Under the pieces are notes generated by a model that searched no databases, had not been told where the DNA came from, and saw only the letters and a list, made by a program, of their open reading frames with translations. Both the position numbers and the translations under genes were made by a program. From Bacillota bacterium (GTDB lineage Bacteria > Bacillota > Desulfotomaculia > Desulfotomaculales > JAJYZD01), in assembly GCA_021800315.1 (NCBI GenBank), contig JAJYZD010000145.1, forward strand, positions 1 through 9,316: a stretch of 9,316 nt of DNA, given 5' to 3'. Positions 6,259 through 9,316 of the stretch are shown one piece after another (the first letter of the stretch is position 1; each line of letters starts with the position of its first letter).

Positions 6259-6662
6259 AGGCCGGGCGCCGGGTCTTAAGGCTTTGGCCGCGGCTTAAGC
6301 GGACGATACTTGGCGGTACGAAGAGGGAGGCGCGTCTCCCTTTTTTCATTGCGGTGGTGATTTGCCACCGGACGCCGGACTGGTCGACCGGTATGCCGTG
6401 CCGGGCGCCCCGGAACCGTCTGGGCAACGGCAGGGTCACTCCGCCGCTCCCGGGCCGGTCTCCTGCCGGGGCCGCCAAAACCTTAAGAGGAGCGAATGAG
6501 CTTCCCGAAGGCCGGAAAGCCGGCCGCGTGGCTTAACTGTTCGCCGCATCTTTTGTCGTTGGTTTGCTGAAAATGTCGGGTAAATAGCGGGTTCCTCCCA
6601 AAAAGTCCGACAATAGCAGGCAGGAGAACGCTCTTAGCCATAGAATCCAAAAGGAGAGGTCG
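6259..6662. other. gene-poor intergenic region
   Basis: No supported gene. The stretch holds an orphan rightward terminator at 6321-6346 and a possible micro-ORF at 6496-6570 (24 codons, AGAGGAG only 3 nt before its ATG, no recognisable product). A strong purine-rich ribosome-site-like word, AAGGAGAGGT, lies at 6651-6660; the GTG at 6662 just after it reaches a stop two codons later. These may be the remains of lost genes. Confidence 0.4.
6321..6346 (+). terminator. orphan rightward intrinsic terminator
   Basis: AAGAGGGAG (6321-6329) pairs with CTCCCTTTT (6336-6344) with one G-T wobble around a 6-nt loop. The run of six T (6341-6346) makes it convincing on the + strand. No + gene lies upstream except across the convergent marC-like gene. 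It may therefore end antisense read-through from the transporter operon, which has no terminator of its own, or a small unannotated RNA. Confidence 0.6.
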
Positions 6663-6671
6663 TGATATAAC
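6663..6671 (+). promoter_or_regulatory. possible extended -10 promoter of the histidine kinase gene
   Basis: TGATATAAC fits the extended -10 form TGnTATAAT at all but the last base. No good -35 is visible 17 bp upstream, as is usual for extended -10 promoters. The leader to the ATG at 6812 would be about 135 nt and would include the repeat hairpin and the C9 run. Confidence 0.35.
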
Positions 6672-6692
6672 TTGCCGCCATTTACCGGCCAA

Positions 6693-6730
6693 GGCATATT
6701 GCGTAGCCCGGGACGATTCGCAATGACGCC
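6693..6730. repeat. degenerate dispersed palindromic repeat of the CGTCATTGCGA type
   Basis: ATTGCG (6698-6703) and CGCAAT (6719-6724) are perfect inverted arms. Read on the minus strand the element begins CGTCATTGCGA and ends CGCAAT. In that frame it spells RHCESSRATQYA, a diverged form of the RHCEERSDEAI string that arises in many bacterial genomes when a common intergenic repeat is mistranslated. Being non-coding, it supports this as intergenic DNA. Mobility is unknown. Confidence 0.5.
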
Positions 6731-6759
6731 GTACGTCAACACCGCGCCCGGCATTCCCT

Positions 6760-6768
6760 CCCCCCCCC
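6760..6768. repeat. C9 homopolymer run
   Basis: Nine consecutive C lie 43 bp before the histidine kinase start codon. Such runs can vary in length by slippage. Here it would alter leader length, not a reading frame. Confidence 0.6.
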
Positions 6769-6811
6769 AAGCCCCGTTGCAATTGACCGCCGACAGGACG
6801 GTGGCTGACGG

Positions 6812-8176
6812 ATGCAGAATATTCCCGGAAAACTCAAGGCAAACAGCCTCCGCCTGCGTATGCTCTTAATCGCATTTCCGGCCGTTATTCCAGTGTTAGT
6901 GGTCATGGTTTTTCCCTTCGGGGAAAACCAGCACCTGGTTATGCATATTACCATTGACGTCATCTACCTGGTGTTGGTATTTGCGGCATTCGCCATCCTC
7001 ATGTGGAAGGGCGGTGAACTGGTCCTGTTCAAGCCGCTGAACGCTCTCACGCGCGCCGCCCGGCGTTTGGCCGACGGCGACATGGGCGCCAGGGTGGATC
7101 TTGTATGCACCGGCGAAACCGGCGAATTGGCCAGGGCTTTTGCCGACATGGCCGATTCCCTGGAAACCGGGCCAAAGAAACTGTATGCCATTATTGAAGG
7201 ACTTCCCGTTTTTGCCTGGGTACAATCTCTTGATTATACCATAAGGCTTGCCAATAGGAGCTTTATTCAAAGCCTTGGCGATCCCGGAAATAAGCACTGT
7301 TATGAGTTCTTTCATAACAAGAGTGAAATATGTGCGAATTGCCGATTGGCAACCACTCTCCAGACCCAGAAACCTGGTAGTTTCGAACTAAATTTCGCCA
7401 ACGGAAAGATCCTGGAAGTATACCAGAGTTTCTTTCCTGATATCGACGGCTGCCCCCTGGTTCTGAGAATGGGCATCGATATTACCGGGAAAAAGGCGGT
7501 TGAGGAGGAAATCATCCGTTTGGACCGCTTAAACCTCGTTGGAGAAATGGCGGCCACAATCGCTCATGAAATTAGAAACCCGCTGACCACGGTGCGAGGC
7601 TTTTTGCAGATGCTTGAAGCAAAGAACGAAGGTAGCGGGTATAGTGATTACTATAATCTCATGATTGATGAATTGGACCGGGCGAATTCGATTATAATGG
7701 AGTATCTTTCATTGACCAGAATAACCAGGACCATTCGGGAATCTTGCAATCTCAATGATTTGATAAGGCAGATTTATCCTCTGATTGCGTCTGACGCCGC
7801 CGGCTTGTGTCTGAACGTTAAGACCGACCTCTGGGAAATCCCAAGTTTAGCACTGAATAAGAAAGAGATCAGGCAGTTATTGCTCAACCTGGTTCGCAAC
7901 GGCCTGGAGGCGATGAACGAAGGCGGCACTCTCACTATCAGCACCTTTGCCGAGGGAGACAGGGTTGTACTGGCGGTGCGGGATCAGGGCGGCGGTGTCG
8001 ATCCCGCTATTCTAAATAGATTGGGAACACCTTTTGTAACCACCAAGGAGAAGGGAACCGGGTTGGGTTTGCCCGTGTGCTATGCGATCGCCGACAGAAA
8101 CAGCGCGGAAATAAGCGTCGAGAGCGGTTCCGGCGGAACGATCTTTCAGGTGGGGTTCAAGGTTCGGCCGGCGTGA
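6812..8176 (+). CDS. membrane-bound PAS sensor histidine kinase, sporulation-kinase-like
   Basis: The 454-aa protein has two membrane segments (about 17-36 and 44-65) with a very short outer loop. A HAMP linker (about 72-122), a PAS region (about 123-232), a HisKA dimerisation/phosphoacceptor domain and a HATPase_c domain follow. The H-box is GEMAATIAHEIRNPLTTVRG with His252 as the phosphorylated residue. The N-box is LLLNLVRNGLEAM (Asn363), the G1 box is DQGGGVD (391-397) and the G2 box is GTGLGL (415-420). The PAS holds a cysteine cluster, Cys163, Cys174 and Cys177 (CANC), seen in PAS sensors with possible redox or metal roles. The H-box resembles KinA-type phosphorelay kinases. The ATG at 6812 has only a weak purine-rich site. 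No response regulator follows, so its partner is elsewhere. Confidence 0.9.
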   Translation: MQNIPGKLKANSLRLRMLLIAFPAVIPVLVVMVFPFGENQHLVMHITIDVIYLVLVFAAFAILMWKGGELVLFKPLNALTRAARRLADGDMGARVDLVCTGETGELARAFADMADSLETGPKKLYAIIEGLPVFAWVQSLDYTIRLANRSFIQSLGDPGNKHCYEFFHNKSEICANCRLATTLQTQKPGSFELNFANGKILEVYQSFFPDIDGCPLVLRMGIDITGKKAVEEEIIRLDRLNLVGEMAATIAHEIRNPLTTVRGFLQMLEAKNEGSGYSDYYNLMIDELDRANSIIMEYLSLTRITRTIRESCNLNDLIRQIYPLIASDAAGLCLNVKTDLWEIPSLALNKKEIRQLLLNLVRNGLEAMNEGGTLTISTFAEGDRVVLAVRDQGGGVDPAILNRLGTPFVTTKEKGTGLGLPVCYAIADRNSAEISVESGSGGTIFQVGFKVRPA

Positions 8177-8460
8177 AACGCGTCGTCCACGGGTGTCAAC
8201 GCCCGTATGCCGCTATCGTCTGCCGGTGGCTCGTTCCCCGATTGTCCGGGCATCGAGCGGGCCGGGACGCAGGAAAGGTATTTCCGGATGTCGAAAAGGT
8301 ATCCGGCCGGAACGACCAACCGTTGCAACGCACCTTTGGACAGGGGTTACCCGGACCACCGGTTCGCGGGCCGGGATTCCTGTGGCCGGCGGGTGCAAAA
8401 GCTGGTTTGTACCGGATGGTATGGTTCGATGGCAAAAGGGGTGTGGCGGATGAAACGTAA
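8173..8460 (+). CDS. doubtful hypothetical ORF overlapping the kinase stop codon
   Basis: A GTG at 8173 overlaps the kinase stop as GTGA, the arrangement of translationally coupled genes, and opens a 95-codon frame. The product begins VKRVVHGCQRPYAAIVCRW and is rich in Arg, Gly and Pro. It shows no known domain, membrane segment or motif. All three + frames are open over most of this stretch because GC is high, and no ribosome site stands at a good distance. It may be a small gene of unknown role, or spurious with the region 8177-8490 non-coding. Confidence 0.2.
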   Translation: MKRVVHGCQRPYAAIVCRWLVPRLSGHRAGRDAGKVFPDVEKVSGRNDQPLQRTFGQGLPGPPVRGPGFLWPAGAKAGLYRMVWFDGKRGVADET

Positions 8461-8507
8461 GATAATCTATAAAGCCGCTTGTTTTTAACCTGGCCGGGGA
8501 GAATATT

Positions 8508-8804
8508 CTGATTAAAGAGACTTTCTGTCACAACCCGACCTGCGGTTGCAGCGATGCCATCTTGTGGTTTTACAAGATGGGTAAACAGGAGCAGGATGGG
8601 AAAGCAATGTGTTCGTTTATGCTGGATATTGTCACCTGGAAGGTATCCGGTGAAAAGATATATAGTGGCGAAATCAGTGTGGATAGGATGATAGATGAAT
8701 TTATGGATTCCCATTTGAATACGGCGGTAATACCTACGCAATTGTCGATCATTACTGTATGCGGCCGAAATGTCTGTGTAGTGAGATCCAACTTCAGGTA
8801 CTGA
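8508..8804 (+). CDS. small hypothetical protein with CxNPxCxC motif; non-canonical or lost start
   Basis: The frame is open from 8466 to the TGA at 8802. The best ribosome site, GGGGAG (8496-8501), points to CTG at 8508 (6 nt) or ATT at 8511 (9 nt). The only ordinary start, TTG at 8562, lies inside a hairpin, lacks a ribosome site and would remove the most conserved-looking part, IKETFCHNPTCGCSDAILWFY. That segment has Cys residues arranged as CHNPTCGC, a plausible metal site. The rest (CSFMLDIVTWKVSGEKIYSG, then a DRMIDEFMDSHL helix) looks like a compact alpha/beta domain. The lower GC and protein-like frame suggest a real gene, but I do not recognise its function. The next ORF starts 2 nt after the stop. 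Confidence 0.5.
   Translation: MIKETFCHNPTCGCSDAILWFYKMGKQEQDGKAMCSFMLDIVTWKVSGEKIYSGEISVDRMIDEFMDSHLNTAVIPTQLSIITVCGRNVCVVRSNFRY
8557..8580. repeat. perfect 9-bp inverted repeat inside the small Cys-motif ORF
   Basis: CCATCTTGT (8557-8565) and ACAAGATGG (8572-8580) flank a 6-nt loop, GGTTTT. In mRNA this would be a firm hairpin over codons 17-25 of the ORF and would bury the in-frame TTG at 8562. It could be chance, a translational control hairpin, or a remnant element. Confidence 0.45.
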
Positions 8805-8806
8805 AG

Positions 8807-9130
8807 ATGGGTCTCACAAAAAAGGTCCAACAAACTCTCTTTGCCGTTGCATTCGACCCGGCTACCTGCCGGTACGATGTTGTGGAAATAGATTGTCCAT
8901 ATGAAGAAATGACCGGGGTCGTCGATCACGCAATCAGGAATAACCCCGAGATGTTGAAGACTTTGCAGCGCCGTTATGCCGGGATGAAGACCGCCGCAAG
9001 GGAAATCAGCAAGAAGTATGGGCAAAAGGCGGGCCCCCGGGTAAATCCGGTCATAGACCCCACGTCTAAAGGCGGGGGCTTGCGGAGGAAACTCCAAGGG
9101 TCTGCGTCTTTTGACGGGAAAGCGGCATGA
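8807..9130 (+). CDS. small hypothetical protein, possibly 3'-truncated by an inserted element
   Basis: The ATG at 8807 comes 2 nt after the previous stop, with AGGT 7 nt upstream, so the pair is probably co-translated. An earlier in-frame ATG at 8759 has no ribosome site and overlaps the previous gene. The 107-aa product begins MGLTKKVQQTLFAVAFDPAT and contains CRYDVVEIDCPYEEM, a VVDHAIRNNPEMLKTLQRRY helix and a basic KTAAREISKKYGQKAG. From about residue 84 (base 9056) the frame enters the structured-RNA region and turns Gly/Arg/Ser-rich, unlike the earlier part. The natural C-terminus may therefore be lost. The layout loosely parallels the preceding ORF (strand, acidic helix), suggesting duplicated or split relatives; this is a guess. 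No function is recognised. Confidence 0.5.
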   Translation: MGLTKKVQQTLFAVAFDPATCRYDVVEIDCPYEEMTGVVDHAIRNNPEMLKTLQRRYAGMKTAAREISKKYGQKAGPRVNPVIDPTSKGGGLRRKLQGSASFDGKAA

Positions 9131-9316
9131 GTTGCCTTCGGGCACAACCTTACCGCGCTATGACCCGCCTCAGTGTGGGAGCCGATGGACTAGGCGCTTG
9201 AACCACGCTACGTTGGGAAGGTCATCACACCTTGGGATACTTCTCCAGTCCCATGCCCTGTGGTACGGCGTTAAAAGCGAGCGGGGGTGTCAGCGAGCGG
9301 TGCGCCGTGCGTAAAA
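9055..9316 (+). ncRNA. HEARO / IscB-associated omega RNA (3' end and iscB outside window; 5' limit uncertain)
   Basis: The core CACCTTGGGAT (9228-9238) followed by CTCCAGTCCC (9243-9252) matches the central part of IscB omega RNAs as I recall it (CACCCTGGGAT, then CCCCAGTCCC). The surroundings fold well. ATGACC (9160-9165) pairs with GGTCAT (9220-9225) and encloses CGCCT/AGGCG (9166-9170 with 9192-9196). ACGGCG (9265-9270) pairs with CGCCGT (9303-9308). A TTCG-capped stem lies at 9131-9148. Upstream, AGACCC (9055-9060) pairs with GGGTCT (9098-9103) around two small hairpins with TAAA and GAAA loops; this may be the RNA's start or a separate element. In IscB loci this RNA lies just upstream of iscB, a RuvC/HNH nuclease related to Cas9, with the guide at its 5' end. 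The sequence ends at GTAAAA, where a ribosome site would be expected next. Confidence 0.72.

Noticed and set aside
5376..6536. 386-codon + open frame
   Set aside because: It is antisense to the marC-like gene and consists of Gly/Gln/His/Asp-rich low-complexity sequence.
6496..6570. 24-codon micro-ORF after AGAGGAG
   Set aside because: The ribosome site is only 3 nt from the ATG and the product (MSFPKAGKPAAW...) matches nothing I recognise.
6483..6782. Minus-strand frame containing MAKSVLLPAIVGLFGRNP
   Set aside because: It reads across the dispersed repeat, and no ribosome site precedes its inner ATG; not supported as a gene.
9111..9314. 67-codon + frame over the right end
   Set aside because: It lies entirely in the structured RNA and has no ribosome site or recognisable motif.
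9299..9316. GTGCGCC near the end as a possible group II intron 5' end
   Set aside because: The bases fall in the closing stem of the omega-RNA-like fold, and nothing downstream is visible to support an intron.
1..9316. CRISPR array, tRNA or rRNA genes
   Set aside because: No regularly spaced repeat array, cloverleaf with a conserved T-loop, or rRNA signature was seen on either strand.

Overview
The window reads as chromosome of a GC-rich, probably spore-forming Clostridia-type Firmicute, something like Desulfotomaculum, Pelotomaculum or Moorella. This rests on GC-rich coding sequence with strong Shine-Dalgarno sites and frequent GTG/TTG starts, a lipoprotein-type ABC binding protein, and a histidine kinase whose H-box resembles sporulation phosphorelay kinases. 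No taxonomic marker is present, so the placement is an inference.

Left part (1-1350): the 3' end of an MBL-fold metallohydrolase gene, then a membrane-anchored NERD-domain protein, then a gene-free stretch ending in a perfect 13-bp-stem terminator.

Centre (1356-5502): a complete molybdate/tungstate-type uptake locus. A one-component regulator (helix-turn-helix fused to a periplasmic-binding-protein-like domain) is read leftward. A binding lipoprotein, a permease and an ATPase are read rightward as an overlapping operon. The divergent intergenic region has a recognisable promoter for each side. Each promoter carries one copy of a 30-bp element exactly 240 bp apart; the copies match at 24 of 30 positions, and one palindromic half-site pair changes on both sides. 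These are good candidates for the regulator's operators. Between the promoters lies a GC-rich segment full of hairpins, and the operon has a leader of about 190 nt that can fold in two mutually exclusive ways.

Right-centre (5514-8176): a MarC-family membrane protein read leftward from its own promoter, a 660-bp gene-poor stretch (palindrome, orphan terminator, dispersed hairpin repeat, C9 run), and a membrane-bound PAS sensor histidine kinase with a cysteine triad in the PAS region and no response regulator in view.

Right end (8177-9316): a poorly coding stretch, two small unrecognised ORFs in tandem (the first with a CxNPxCxC-type motif and no ordinary start codon), and a large structured RNA running to the window edge. 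Its core closely matches what I recall of the HEARO/omega RNA that guides the IscB nuclease, the ancestor of Cas9. The iscB gene itself would lie just beyond position 9316. This RNA-guided transposon-associated system is the most interesting item here, and it may have truncated the second small ORF.
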